Below, piece after piece: positions 1-7,667 of a stretch of 64,000 nucleotides of DNA (position 1 is the stretch's first letter; the number at the start of each line of letters is the position of its first letter). A program made the translations under genes and the position numbers. Source of the DNA: Streptomyces sp. NBC_01237 (GTDB taxonomy: Bacteria > Actinomycetota > Actinomycetes > Streptomycetales > Streptomycetaceae); NCBI RefSeq assembly GCF_035917275.1, contig NZ_CP108508.1:4588001-4652000 (forward strand), given 5' to 3'. The notes beneath the pieces were generated by a model. That model was not told the origin of the DNA. It did not search any database and was given only the letters and a program-made list of their open reading frames with translations.

Positions 1-246
1 GGTGGCCCTGGGCGCGGCGGCGAAGAGGGCGCGCACGGCGGCGGGGTCGGTGGTGGCGTCGTGGACGCCGTGGCCGGGCAGGCCGCAGGCGCCCCGGCAG
101 TGGACCGGCGGGCTCTCGCCGCGGTGGGGGGAGCGCAGCGCGGGGAGCTTGGTGGCGGCCAGGGGGAAGACGGGGAGCCCGCGCTCGGCGGCGGCGAGCG
201 CATGGGCCAGGGCCAGGGTGGCGGTCTGCCGGTCGATGGTGGCCAT
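1..246 (-). CDS. Bifunctional DNA primase/polymerase (prim-pol) N-terminus, partial
   Basis: The reverse strand from the ATG at 246 is open to the window edge and encodes 82 residues beginning MATIDRQTATLALAHALAAA. This start, followed by GLPVFPLAATKLPAL and two Cys residues near HCRGACGLPGHG, resembles the N-terminal prim-pol domain of Streptomyces bifunctional primase/polymerase proteins, which often open this way and end the segment with a phrase like GVHDATTDPAAVRALFA. Those proteins can make primers and extend them, usually in plasmid or phage-like contexts. The catalytic acidic residues would lie beyond the edge, so activity cannot be judged. No strong Shine-Dalgarno is visible. The family call is recognition from the N-terminus only. 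Confidence 0.72.
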   Translation of the reverse strand, partial: MATIDRQTATLALAHALAAAERGLPVFPLAATKLPALRSPHRGESPPVHCRGACGLPGHGVHDATTDPAAVRALFAAAPRAT

Positions 247-484
247 GGATCTATTTTCGTACAAGCGTTCGAAGAAGGGAAGAGGGGCTCGGTCGCGGGG
301 GCGGGTAAGAGGTTTATCAGTTGTTCCTCACGCTTGTGGGGGAATCGGTCAGGCGCCGGGATTCGCCCGGGGTCCGGTGGGCAACTTTGGTCTCGCGACG
401 TCGTGACCAACGCCGGGACGGTCGGCCAACTGCCCCGGAATCAGACGCATATGTGCCGTATTTTCGGTTCCTGGAGGAATTGAC

Positions 485-796
485 ATGGCAAGCACCCGTA
501 CCGCTCGCGTCCTCGCCGCTGTTGCCGCGCTGCCGCTCGCGGCCGCGCTCTTCGGTGGGGTGGCCGTGGCCGACAACGGCTCGTTCGCCAACGACGGATC
601 GAACGCGGCCGTGGCGACGGTCGGCGGCAGCGGTGTCGGCGGCAACAACGGCGGCAACTCGTCCACGTCGCAGCAGCAGGCCGTCGGAGCCGGTGCGTCG
701 AACCAGAGCAATTCGGCCCAGGTCGACGGCCCCGCCATCGCGCCGATCAATCAGTCCCATACGAACGTCGCGGTGCATTTCACTCCCTTCTGGTGA
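485..796 (+). CDS. Small secreted protein of unknown function
   Basis: This 103-residue protein has a clear Sec signal peptide: Arg at positions 5 and 8, a hydrophobic core of Ala, Val and Leu to about residue 27, and a likely cleavage near AVAD. The mature part is about 75 residues, rich in Asn, Gly, Ser and Gln (NNGGNSSTSQQQ), ends in an aromatic FTPFW, and has no cysteine. Composition recalls small surface proteins such as chaplins and rodlins, but chaplins have conserved Cys and the sequence does not align with either, so I do not assign it. GGAGG at 473-477 sits 7 nt before the ATG and fixes the start. A strong hairpin follows at 801-836, so it is probably monocistronic. Confidence 0.8.
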   Translation: MASTRTARVLAAVAALPLAAALFGGVAVADNGSFANDGSNAAVATVGGSGVGGNNGGNSSTSQQQAVGAGASNQSNSAQVDGPAIAPINQSHTNVAVHFTPFW

Positions 797-800
797 GCCC

Positions 801-836
801 CCTTCCGGGGCCCCCTGGGGGGTGGGTCCCGGAAGG
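801..836 (+). terminator. Hairpin terminator after the small secreted protein gene
   Basis: CCTTCCGGG at 801-809 pairs with CCCGGAAGG at 828-836 and encloses a further GC-rich stem. It lies 5 nt after the stop codon at 796. There is no U-run, as is usual in Streptomyces. Confidence 0.7.
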
Positions 837-879
837 CCGAACGACGGCCCGCGGGGCGGCACTTCGGTGTCGTCGCGCG

Positions 880-1025
880 GGCCGTCGCGTGTGGTGCCGC
901 GGAGGGCTGGGGTGCCGGGTGCGGTGTTGCGCGGTGCTGGAGTGCCAGGTGCGGTGTCGGGCGGTGCGGGGGTGCCGGGCCGTGGTCCGCCGGGTGCCCG
1001 TGTGGGACGGGGCGGGACGGGTGGC
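880..1025. repeat. Degenerate GGTGC-rich repeat tract between genes
   Basis: This stretch is built from imperfect copies of GGTGCCGGGTGCGGTG and GCGGTGCGGGGGTGCCGGG. The long forward reading frames through it are products of the repeat composition and high GC, and I see no gene here. The gap 797-1129 otherwise holds only the terminator and the promoter region listed separately. Confidence 0.55.
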
Positions 1026-1051
1026 GGCGTGTACGGGTCGTGGCTCCGGTC

Positions 1052-1095
1052 TTGACAGGGCGAGTGAACCTGACGGACAGTCAGGAAACTGTCAG
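1052..1095 (+). promoter_or_regulatory. Promoter/operator region of the igr-like operon
   Basis: A TTGACA hexamer (1052-1057) is followed by two overlapping inverted repeats. CCTGAC-N5-GTCAGG spans 1069-1085, and GACAGT-N6-ACTGTC spans 1076-1093. Overlapping repeats just before an operon usually mark a repressor site covering the -10 region. I see no good -10 hexamer. The motif is not the mycobacterial KstR consensus that I know (AAC..GTT). The regulator is unknown. Confidence 0.5.
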
Positions 1096-1129
1096 AGCCT
1101 TGATCCGTATGCCCGGGAGGCCCGCCACC

Positions 1130-2299
1130 GTGCACCTCGCCCCGACGGAGCGCCAGCAGCGGCTGCGCGCCGAACTCCGCACGTACTTCCGCGATGTGAT
1201 GCCCGCGACGAAGGTCCGGGAGGGCGCCGAGCAGCGCCGTCTGCTGCGCCGCATCGGCGCCGACGGCATGCTCGGTCTCGGCTGGCCCGTCGAATACGGC
1301 GGACAGGGCCGGGGGCCGGACGAGCAGTTCGTCTTCTTCGACGAGGCGTACCGGGCCGGTGCCCCCGTCTCCATGGTCACGCTCAACACCGTGGGGCCGA
1401 CCCTGATGAAGCACGGGACCGAGGAGCAGAAGGCGTACTTCCTGCCCAGGATCCTCAGCGGCGACCTGGTCTTCGCGATCGGCTACAGCGAGCCGGAAGC
1501 CGGTACGGACCTGGCCGCCCTGCGGACGAAAGCGGTGCGGGACGGCGACGACTGGGTGATCGACGGCCAGAAGATCTTCACCAGCAACGCCCAGCAGGCC
1601 GACTGGATCTGGCTCGCCTGCCGTACGGATCCGGCGGCGCCCAAGCACCGCGGCATCTCGATCGTCCTGGTGCCGACGAGCGCCCCGGGCTTCTCCTGGA
1701 CGCCCATCGAGACGGTGGGCGGGCTGACCACGACGGCCACGTACTACGACGGCATCCGGGTCCCCGCCACCAACCTCGTCGGTGCCGAGAACGGCGGCTG
1801 GGGGCTGATCACCGACCAGCTGAACCATGAGCGCGTGGCCCTGGCCGCGATCGGGATGCAGGCCGAGGACTTCTACGGGGCGGCGCTCGCGCACGTCCGG
1901 ACCCCCGACCCCGTGACGGGCCGGCGGCGGGCCGACGAGCCGTGGGTGCGGGCCCGGCTGGCCGAGGCGTACGCCCGGCTGGCGGCGACGCGCCTGCTCA
2001 ACTGGCGTCTGGTGGGCTCCGTGGGGGCGGGGTCCCTGGCTCCCGGCGAGGCGAGCGGCGTGAAGTTCGTGGGGACCGAGAGCGCTGTCGAGGTGTACCG
2101 GATCTGCCAGGAGATCCTGGGCGAGGCGGCGCTGGTCCGCGGTGGCTCGCTCGGTTCCCTCGGCGACGGGGCCGGTGACGGAGAGCTGGAGCGGATGAAC
2201 CGGGCGGCGCAGATCAACACCTTCGGGGGCGGGGTGAGCGAGGTGCAGCGGGAGATCGTCGCGACGATGCGGCTCGGCATGAAGAGGGGCAGGCGATGA
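1130..2299 (+). CDS. Acyl-CoA dehydrogenase, FadE29/ChsE2-like
   Basis: This 389-residue acyl-CoA dehydrogenase closely resembles mycobacterial FadE29 (ChsE2) in its motifs: GWPVEYGGQGRGP near residue 50, IGYSEPEAGTDLAALR around 120, the FAD/substrate strand DGQKIFTSNAQQADWIWLACR, and LNHERV with Glu234 at the position of the catalytic base. In mycobacteria ChsE1 and ChsE2 form an alpha2beta2 enzyme that dehydrogenates the three-carbon steroid side chain CoA ester. I start at GTG 1130 because GGGAGG lies 9 nt upstream; the frame is open further upstream but only through the promoter. It overlaps the next gene by 4 nt (ATGA), implying translational coupling. The steroid substrate is inferred from gene order. 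Confidence 0.88.
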   Translation: MHLAPTERQQRLRAELRTYFRDVMPATKVREGAEQRRLLRRIGADGMLGLGWPVEYGGQGRGPDEQFVFFDEAYRAGAPVSMVTLNTVGPTLMKHGTEEQKAYFLPRILSGDLVFAIGYSEPEAGTDLAALRTKAVRDGDDWVIDGQKIFTSNAQQADWIWLACRTDPAAPKHRGISIVLVPTSAPGFSWTPIETVGGLTTTATYYDGIRVPATNLVGAENGGWGLITDQLNHERVALAAIGMQAEDFYGAALAHVRTPDPVTGRRRADEPWVRARLAEAYARLAATRLLNWRLVGSVGAGSLAPGEASGVKFVGTESAVEVYRICQEILGEAALVRGGSLGSLGDGAGDGELERMNRAAQINTFGGGVSEVQREIVATMRLGMKRGRR

Positions 2300-3459
2300 C
2301 GGGCGGCCCGGCGGGGCCGACGGGCGCGGCGGCCCCGGCGGACGAGCTGTACGGGCGGCTGAAGGCGTACGAGGGATGCTCCGCGGCCACGGCGGGCGTC
2401 GGCAAGGACCTGGTCAACGAGGCGATGATCCGGCACTGGTGCGAGGCGATGGGGGACACCGGGGCCGCGTACCGGGGGCCCGGCGCGATCGCCCCGCCGA
2501 CGATGCTTCAGGCGTGGACGATGGGCGGTCTCTCGGGGCACTCGGACCGCTCACCGGCGTACGAGGAGCTGTTCGGCCTGCTCGACGGCGCCGGGTACAC
2601 CTCGGTGGTCGCGACCGACTGCGAGCAGGAGTATCTGCGGCCGCTCCGCCCCGGCGACCGGATCACCTTCGACGCGGTCGTCGAGTCGGTGTCGCCGCGC
2701 AAGACCACCAAGCTGGGGACGGGCTACTTCGTCACGACCCGGATGGATGTCCGCGCGGGCGGGGAGCCCGCCGGGACGCACCGCTTCCGGATCCTCAAGT
2801 ACACGCCCGCGACGAAGCGACAGGGCGGCGCGGGCGGGCCGCGTGGTGCGGACCAGCAGGGTGGCGCGGGCGAGCGGCGTGGCGCGGTCGAGCGGCGTGG
2901 TGCGGACCAGCAGGGTGGCGCGGGGACGGGGGCGGCGGCTCTGCGGCCCCGGCCCGTGATCAACCGGGACAACGCCGGATTCTGGGCGGGAGTCGCCGAA
3001 CACAAGCTGCTGATTCAGCGGTGCGGCGACTGCCGGACGCTGCGATTCCCGTGGCTGCCCGGCTGCAACGCGTGCGGCGGCCAGGACTGGGACACCGTCG
3101 AGGCGAGCGGCGAGGGCACCGTCTTCAGTCATGTCGTGATGCACCACCCGCCGTTCCCCGCCTTCAGTGCCTCCGGTGAGGGCGGGCCGTACGCCGTGGG
3201 GCTGATCGAACTGGCCGAGGGCGTACGCATGGTCAGCAATGTGATCGGTGTGCCGTACGACGAGGTCCGCACGGGCCTGCCGGTGCGGCTGGAGTTCCTG
3301 CGTACGGACCCCGGTCTGGAACTGCCGGTGTTCCGCGGGGACCCGGTCTTCCGCGGGGACCCGGGGGGCCTGCGGGACTCGGGGGACCTGCGGGACCCGG
3401 GGAACCTGCGGGATCCGGGGGAGAGCGTCCGGGAGAACTTCCGAGAGAGCGAGGGGTGA
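2296..3459 (+). CDS. ChsH2-like protein: MaoC/FAS1-like hydratase domain plus DUF35 domain
   Basis: This 387-residue protein has two domains. Residues ~20-165 are a MaoC-type hot-dog domain (IRHWCEAMGD, PPTMLQAW, LRPGDRITFDAVVESVSPRKTTKLG). Residues ~215-345 are a DUF35 domain with a rubredoxin-like zinc knuckle (CGDCR and CNACGG) and an OB-like fold. The same fusion occurs in ChsH2 of the mycobacterial igr operon: its N-terminus pairs with ChsH1 as an enoyl-CoA hydratase, and its DUF35 part activates the Ltp2 aldolase. The odd part is a ~40-residue Gly/Arg/Gln repeat linker (GADQQGGAGERRGAVERRG) and a repetitive Asp/Pro/Gly tail (GDLRDPGNLRDPG), both encoded by short tandem DNA repeats. The start overlaps the upstream stop as ATGA. 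Confidence 0.85.
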   Translation: MTGGPAGPTGAAAPADELYGRLKAYEGCSAATAGVGKDLVNEAMIRHWCEAMGDTGAAYRGPGAIAPPTMLQAWTMGGLSGHSDRSPAYEELFGLLDGAGYTSVVATDCEQEYLRPLRPGDRITFDAVVESVSPRKTTKLGTGYFVTTRMDVRAGGEPAGTHRFRILKYTPATKRQGGAGGPRGADQQGGAGERRGAVERRGADQQGGAGTGAAALRPRPVINRDNAGFWAGVAEHKLLIQRCGDCRTLRFPWLPGCNACGGQDWDTVEASGEGTVFSHVVMHHPPFPAFSASGEGGPYAVGLIELAEGVRMVSNVIGVPYDEVRTGLPVRLEFLRTDPGLELPVFRGDPVFRGDPGGLRDSGDLRDPGNLRDPGESVRENFRESEG

Positions 3460-3460
3460 C

Positions 3461-4627
3461 ATGGACTTCACGCCCACGGAGGAGCAGTCCGCCGCGCAGG
3501 GGCTCGCCGCGCGGATCTTCGGTGATCTGTCGACGCCCGAGCGGCTGGCGGCGGCCGGGACCGGCACGGACACGGAGCTGTGGAAGGAGCTGTGCGCGGC
3601 GGGGCTGCCCGCAGCCGTCGAGGACATCGGGCTGCTCGGCCTTGTGCTGCTCCTGGAGGAACAGGGCCGGACCACGGCGCAGGTGCCGTTCGCGGCCACC
3701 TGCGTCTATGGCGTGCTGGCGGTCGCCGAGCACGGCACGGTGGAGCAACGGGAACGGCTGTTGCCCGACCTGTACGACGGTACGGCCGTGGCGACCGGGG
3801 CCTTCCCGGCGCGGAGCGGCGTGCGGTCGGGCAGTGGCAGTGGCGGTGGCGTCAGCGGGGGAAGCGGGGGAAGTGCGGGAAGCGCGGGGGCGGGGCTCAG
3901 CGGGGTGGTGCCCTATGTGCCGTGGCTGAGGGACGCGACCCATGTGCTGGTGGCCGATGCCGATCAGTGCCTGTGGATCGTACGGACCGGTGACGCGGGG
4001 GTGACGGTGCTGCCGGTGGACACCACGGCTCCGTGGTCCGCGGGACGGCTGGTCCTCGACGGCGCGCCCGGCGAACGGCTGGGCGGGGCGGGCGGGTCCG
4101 ACGGAGGGGCCCGTACGGGAACGGGAACGGGAACGGGAACGGCCACGGGTACGAGCGTGGGCGCCTACGCGTCGGTGCTGGCCGCCGGGCGTACGGCGTT
4201 CGCCGGTCTGCAGGCCGGGGTGTGCGCCGGTTCGCTGGCGCGGGCCGTCGAGCACACCGCGACCCGCGAGCAGTTCGGCCGACCGCTCTCCACCAACCAG
4301 GCGGTCCTGCTGCGCGCCGCCGACGCACACATGGATGTCGAGGCGATCCGGGTGACGACGTACGAGGCGGCGTGGCGCAGGGATCACCAACTGACCTGCT
4401 CGACACAGGCGTTGACGGCAGCCTGGTGGGCCTCGGAGGCCGGGAAACGTGTCGTGCACGCCGGGCAGCATCTGCACGGAGGGACCGGCGCCGACCTGGA
4501 TCACCCGGTCCACCGGCACTTCCTCTGGGGCCGGCAGCTCGACGCGTATCTGGGGTGCGGCAGTGAAGTACTCCAGGAGTTGGGCCTGTTGCTGACGGGC
4601 ACCGCCGAGGAGAGGGAGTCATCGTGA
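3461..4627 (+). CDS. Acyl-CoA dehydrogenase-like subunit, FadE28/ChsE1-like
   Basis: This 388-residue protein starts MDFTPTEEQ, as FadE28 does, and has the family features REQFGRPLSTNQAVLLRAADAHMDVEAI and HAGQHLHGGTGADLDHPVHRHF. In mycobacteria FadE28 (ChsE1) is the partner of FadE29 (ChsE2), contributing to FAD binding while the other subunit supplies the base. Two simple-sequence inserts stand out: a Gly/Ser run near residues 125-150 and a Gly-Thr dipeptide run near 210-220 that precedes TSVGAY. Typical FadE28 is about 340 residues, so the inserts explain most of the extra length. ATG 3461 is one base after the upstream stop, with GAGGGG just before it. The end overlaps the next start as GTGA. 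Confidence 0.83.
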   Translation: MDFTPTEEQSAAQGLAARIFGDLSTPERLAAAGTGTDTELWKELCAAGLPAAVEDIGLLGLVLLLEEQGRTTAQVPFAATCVYGVLAVAEHGTVEQRERLLPDLYDGTAVATGAFPARSGVRSGSGSGGGVSGGSGGSAGSAGAGLSGVVPYVPWLRDATHVLVADADQCLWIVRTGDAGVTVLPVDTTAPWSAGRLVLDGAPGERLGGAGGSDGGARTGTGTGTGTATGTSVGAYASVLAAGRTAFAGLQAGVCAGSLARAVEHTATREQFGRPLSTNQAVLLRAADAHMDVEAIRVTTYEAAWRRDHQLTCSTQALTAAWWASEAGKRVVHAGQHLHGGTGADLDHPVHRHFLWGRQLDAYLGCGSEVLQELGLLLTGTAEERESS

Positions 4628-5142
4628 AGCGGGCGGACGGGCGCGGTGCGCGGGTGGGCGACGCCTTGGCGCCCCTGGAGATTCCGGTGACCCGGACCCT
4701 GATCGTCGCGGGGGCGGTGGCCTCCCGGGACTACCAGGACGTGCACCATGACGCCGAGCTGGCCCGGGAGAAGGGCTCGCCGGACATCTTCATGAACATC
4801 CTGACGACCAATGGCCTCGTCGGCCGTTACATCACCGATCACTTCGGTCCTTCCGCGGTGCTGCGCGGAGTCGCGATCCGCCTGGGTGCGCCCAACTACC
4901 CGGGCGACACGATGGTGTTGACCGGGACCGTCACCGCGCTCACCCCCGGTCCCGTGCCCGTCGCCGAGGTGGCGGTCGTCGGTACGAACGGCCTGGGCCG
5001 CCACGTCGCCGGAACGGTCACCGTCGCTCTGCCCGCCGTCCCCGAAGCTCCCGTCGCCATCGGTCCCGCCACCTCCGACGCGTCCGTGCATCCCCTCTCC
5101 GACGCTTCCGCTCCCGACGCCCGGCCGGAGGTGACGGGATGA
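4624..5142 (+). CDS. MaoC-family hydratase, ChsH1-like
   Basis: This 172-residue hot-dog protein has the hydratase signature RDYQDVHHDAELAREKG (Asp and His of the MaoC active site) followed by FMNILTTNGLVGRYITDHFG, and matches ChsH1 (Rv3541c) in layout. ChsH1 and ChsH2 form a heterotetrameric hydratase acting on the alpha,beta-unsaturated steroid side chain CoA. The last ~35 residues (Ser/Asp/Ala/Pro-rich) are probably disordered. It starts with GTG overlapping the upstream TGA, and its end overlaps the next gene as ATGA. Confidence 0.85.
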   Translation: MKRADGRGARVGDALAPLEIPVTRTLIVAGAVASRDYQDVHHDAELAREKGSPDIFMNILTTNGLVGRYITDHFGPSAVLRGVAIRLGAPNYPGDTMVLTGTVTALTPGPVPVAEVAVVGTNGLGRHVAGTVTVALPAVPEAPVAIGPATSDASVHPLSDASAPDARPEVTG

Positions 5143-6305
5143 GCGTGCGCAGGGCGGATTCGCTGGGCGGGAAGGCCGCGATCGTCGGCATCGGGGCGAC
5201 CGAGTTCTCCAAGGACTCCGGGCGCAGCGAGCTCACGCTGGCCGTCGAGGCCGTGCGGGCCGCGCTCGACGATGCCGGCCTGTCGCCCTCCGACGTCGAC
5301 GGTCTCGTCACCTTCACCATGGACACCAGCCCCGAGATCACCGTCGCCCAGGCGGCCGGCATCGGTGAGCTGTCGTTCTTCTCCCGTATCCACTACGGCG
5401 GTGGCGCGGCCTGCGCCACCGTCCAGCAGGCGGCCCTCGCCGTGGCGAGCGGGGTGGCCGACGTCGTCGTCTGCTACCGCGCCTTCAACGAGCGCTCCGG
5501 GCGCAGATTCGGCTCCGGCGTGCAGCGGCGCGAGCCCACCGCCGAGGGCGCGGCGCTCGGCTGGAACCTCCCCTTCGGGCTGCTCACCCCCGCCTCCTGG
5601 GTGGCGATGGCGGCCCAGCGCTATCTGCATACGTACGGGCTGACGCCGGACGTCTTCGGCCACGTCGCGGTCACCGACCGGCGCCATGCCGCGCGGAACC
5701 CGGCCGCCTACTTCTACGGGAAGCCGATCACGCTCGCCGACCACGCCGCCTCGCGCTGGATCGTGGAGCCGTTGCGGCTGCTGGACTGCTGCCAGGAGAC
5801 GGACGGCGGTCAGGCGATCGTCGTGACCAGCACCGAACGCGCCCGGGACCTGCCCGGGACGCCTGCGGTGATCGTCGCCGCGGCCCAGGGCGCGGGGCGG
5901 GCCCAGGAGCAGATGACCAGCTTCTACCGGGACGGGCTGACCGGGCTGCCGGAGATGGGAGTGGTCGCCCGGCAGCTCTGGCGGACCTCCGGGCTGTCTC
6001 CCGCCGACATCGACGTGGGCATCCTCTACGACCACTTCACCCCGTTCGTCCTGATGCAGCTGGAGGAGTTCGGCTTCTGCGGGCCGGGCGAGGCCGCCGG
6101 TTTCGTGGCGGGCGACGAACTGCCGCTGAACACTCACGGCGGTCAGCTGGGCGAGGCGTATCTGCACGGGATGAACGGCATCGCGGAGGCGGTCCGGCAG
6201 ATCCGCTCCACCTCGGTCAACCAGGTCGCCGGTGCGGCCAGGACGCTGGTCACCGCGGGCACCGGCGTCCCCACCTCGGGGCTGATCCTGGGCAGGGACG
6301 ACTGA
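5139..6305 (+). CDS. Thiolase-fold lipid-transfer/aldolase protein, Ltp2-like
   Basis: This 388-residue thiolase-superfamily protein (KAAIVGIGATEFSKDSGRSELTLAVEAVRAALDDAG, VDGLVTFTMD, HYGGGAACATVQQAALAVASG) has a C-terminal NTHGGQLGEAYLHGMNGIAEAVRQIR typical of the SCP2/Ltp thiolases. In mycobacteria Ltp2, bound to the DUF35 domain of ChsH2, catalyses the retro-aldol cleavage that frees propionyl-CoA and leaves the C17 ketosteroid. It is the last gene of the coupled operon and overlaps its neighbour by ATGA. Downstream (6306-6523) I see a short weak hairpin near 6415-6435 and no gene. The reaction assignment is by homology and synteny; other substrates cannot be excluded. Confidence 0.85.
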   Translation: MSVRRADSLGGKAAIVGIGATEFSKDSGRSELTLAVEAVRAALDDAGLSPSDVDGLVTFTMDTSPEITVAQAAGIGELSFFSRIHYGGGAACATVQQAALAVASGVADVVVCYRAFNERSGRRFGSGVQRREPTAEGAALGWNLPFGLLTPASWVAMAAQRYLHTYGLTPDVFGHVAVTDRRHAARNPAAYFYGKPITLADHAASRWIVEPLRLLDCCQETDGGQAIVVTSTERARDLPGTPAVIVAAAQGAGRAQEQMTSFYRDGLTGLPEMGVVARQLWRTSGLSPADIDVGILYDHFTPFVLMQLEEFGFCGPGEAAGFVAGDELPLNTHGGQLGEAYLHGMNGIAEAVRQIRSTSVNQVAGAARTLVTAGTGVPTSGLILGRDD

Positions 6306-6523
6306 GTGCCTTAGGTTTCCCGCCCCGGACGCGTAAGGCCGGGTACACCCGCGGCCGGGCGGACCAGGCCCCCGCGTACGACTCGGGGGTGGACCCTGAC
6401 GGGCGGTGGTGGCCCCTCCACCTACAGGAGGTGTAGTCCGCCCCGCCCCTACAACCTGAGGCGGACCCGGCTTCGGGACCTGGGGCCGATCCCCCGGGCG
6501 GTGCCCGCTCCTAGCGTGGAGAC

Positions 6524-7078
6524 ATGACCACGCCAGTCTGCACGGGCGCCTCCAGGGCAGCCGCTGCCGCCTCCGGACACCCGCCCTACGCGTCGTTCTC
6601 GTCGTACGTACGGGCGCGGGGCCCCGTACTGCTGCGAACGGCCCGCTCGCTCACCGCGAACCCCTGCGACGCGGAGGATCTGCTGCAGACCGCGCTCACC
6701 AAGACGTATGTCGCGTGGGAGCGGATCGAGGACCACCGGGCGCTCGACGGCTATGTCCGCCGGGCCCTGCTGAACACCCGCACCTCGCAGTGGCGCAAGC
6801 GCAAAGTCGACGAGTTCGCCTGCGACGAGCTGCCCGAACAGGAGAGCGTCCCGGCGCCGGACCCCGCCGAGCAGCAGTCGCTGCACGACGCGATGTGGCG
6901 CGCCGTGCTGAAGCTCCCGGACCGGCAGCGGGCGATGGTCGTCCTGCGCTACTACGAGGATCTCAGCGAGGCCCAGACGGCCGAGGTGCTCGGAGTGTCC
7001 ATCGGTACGGTCAAGAGCGCCGTGTCCCGGGCGCTCGGCAAGCTCCGTGAGGACCCGGAGCTGACGCCGGTCCGCTGA
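6524..7078 (+). CDS. SigE-family ECF RNA polymerase sigma factor
   Basis: This 184-residue ECF sigma factor has sigma2 at ~20-90 (YASFSSYVRARGPVLLRTARSLTANPCDAEDLLQTALTKTYVAWERI) and sigma4 at ~125-180 (LPDRQRAMVVLRYYEDLSEAQTAEVLGVSIGTVKSAVSRALGKLR). The arrangement is that of the actinobacterial SigE-type subfamily, many of which are cytoplasmic and lack a clear anti-sigma partner. No anti-sigma gene follows. A short GGAG precedes the ATG. The 3' end of the gene is itself part of a tandem repeat array that runs past the stop codon, so the C-terminus ELTPVR is encoded by the first repeat unit. Confidence 0.88.
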   Translation: MTTPVCTGASRAAAAASGHPPYASFSSYVRARGPVLLRTARSLTANPCDAEDLLQTALTKTYVAWERIEDHRALDGYVRRALLNTRTSQWRKRKVDEFACDELPEQESVPAPDPAEQQSLHDAMWRAVLKLPDRQRAMVVLRYYEDLSEAQTAEVLGVSIGTVKSAVSRALGKLREDPELTPVR

Positions 7079-7190
7079 CGCCGGTCCGCTGACGCCGGTC
7101 CGCTGACGCCGGTCTTCCGGCGCCGGTCCGCTGACGCCGGTCCCTTGGCCCGTCCCTTGGCCCATCCCTTGGCCCGTCCCTGGTCCGTCC
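7058..7190. repeat. Two adjacent tandem repeat arrays after the sigma factor gene
   Basis: About five copies of the 14-mer GCTGACGCCGGTCC, one interrupted, run from inside the sigma gene to about 7143. Three to four copies of CCCTTGGCCCGT follow to about 7180. No strong hairpin is seen. They probably arose by slippage; a role is not apparent. Confidence 0.8.
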
Positions 7191-7282
7191 GCTGATCCGG
7201 CGCGGTGGGCGAAGTGGGGTCCGAACCGTCCCCGAAGCCCGATTCCGCCGACCGGCACCGATTCGTACGCCCGGAAGTAGTG

Positions 7283-7300
7283 ACATACCGCGTGGTATGT
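7283..7300 (+). promoter_or_regulatory. Operator-like palindrome before the acyl-CoA ligase gene (host copy)
   Basis: ACATACC at 7283-7289 and GGTATGT at 7294-7300 form a perfect 7-bp inverted repeat with a 4-bp spacer. The layout is typical of TetR-family operators. A near-identical element is found at 45905-45920 in front of the rebuilt gene at the other end of the prophage. The start codon is 52 nt downstream. Confidence 0.6.
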
Positions 7301-7352
7301 GAGCAGAATCAGCGGAACCTTACTGCCGCGTAGCGCCCACCGGGAGGACGCC

Positions 7353-7601
7353 GTGCTGAGCACCATGCAGGACGTACCGCTGACTGTCACCCGCATCCTG
7401 ACCCATGGGATGACCATCCACGGGAAGTCGCAGGTCACGACCTGGACCGGCGAACCCGAGCCGCAACGACGCACCTTCGCCGAGGTCGGCGCCCGCGCCA
7501 CGCAGCTGGCCAACGCCCTGCGCGACGAGCTGGGGGTCGACGGCGACCAGCGGGTGGCCACCCTCATGTGGAACAACGCATGTAAAACACTTCCCGCATA
7601 G
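7353..7601 (+). pseudogene. Beheaded 5' end of the host acyl-CoA ligase gene at attL
   Basis: GTG 7353, preceded by GGGAGG, opens a frame matching the first 76 residues of the ligase at 45961 (52 of 76 identical by my count). After TLMWNNA at the att core it runs into phage DNA and stops at TAG 7601, giving an 82-residue fragment with none of the adenylation motifs. This is the original host 5' end, cut off from the rest of the gene by the prophage. From start codon to core it is exactly 210 nt, the same as in the phage-borne copy. It may still be transcribed from its own operator-bearing promoter. Confidence 0.9.
7563..7579. other. attL core (17-bp direct repeat)
   Basis: CTCATGTGGAACAACGC occurs here and at 46171-46187, with different flanks on the prophage side. 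It lies inside the ligase coding sequence (codons ~71-76). Size and placement fit the product of a large serine integrase. Confidence 0.88.
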
Positions 7602-7627
7602 CGCGGGTACCGTATGACAAGCAGAAC

Positions 7628-7656
7628 GGCCCCGGAGTCTTCGTCACTCCGGGGCC
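7628..7656. terminator. Strong bidirectional hairpin just inside attL
   Basis: GGCCCCGGAGT (7628-7638) and ACTCCGGGGCC (7646-7656) form a perfect 11-bp stem with a 7-nt loop. It follows the leftward gene ending at 7668 and separates phage from host transcription. Confidence 0.8.
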
Positions 7657-7667
7657 GCTCTCATGAC

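Noticed and set aside
485..796. Chaplin or rodlin
   Set aside because: It lacks the conserved cysteines of chaplins and does not follow the rodlin pattern; composition alone is not enough.
317..1894. A 525-codon leftward frame at the start of the window
   Set aside because: It is antisense to the small secreted protein and the acyl-CoA dehydrogenase, has Arg/Gly-rich composition and no domain.
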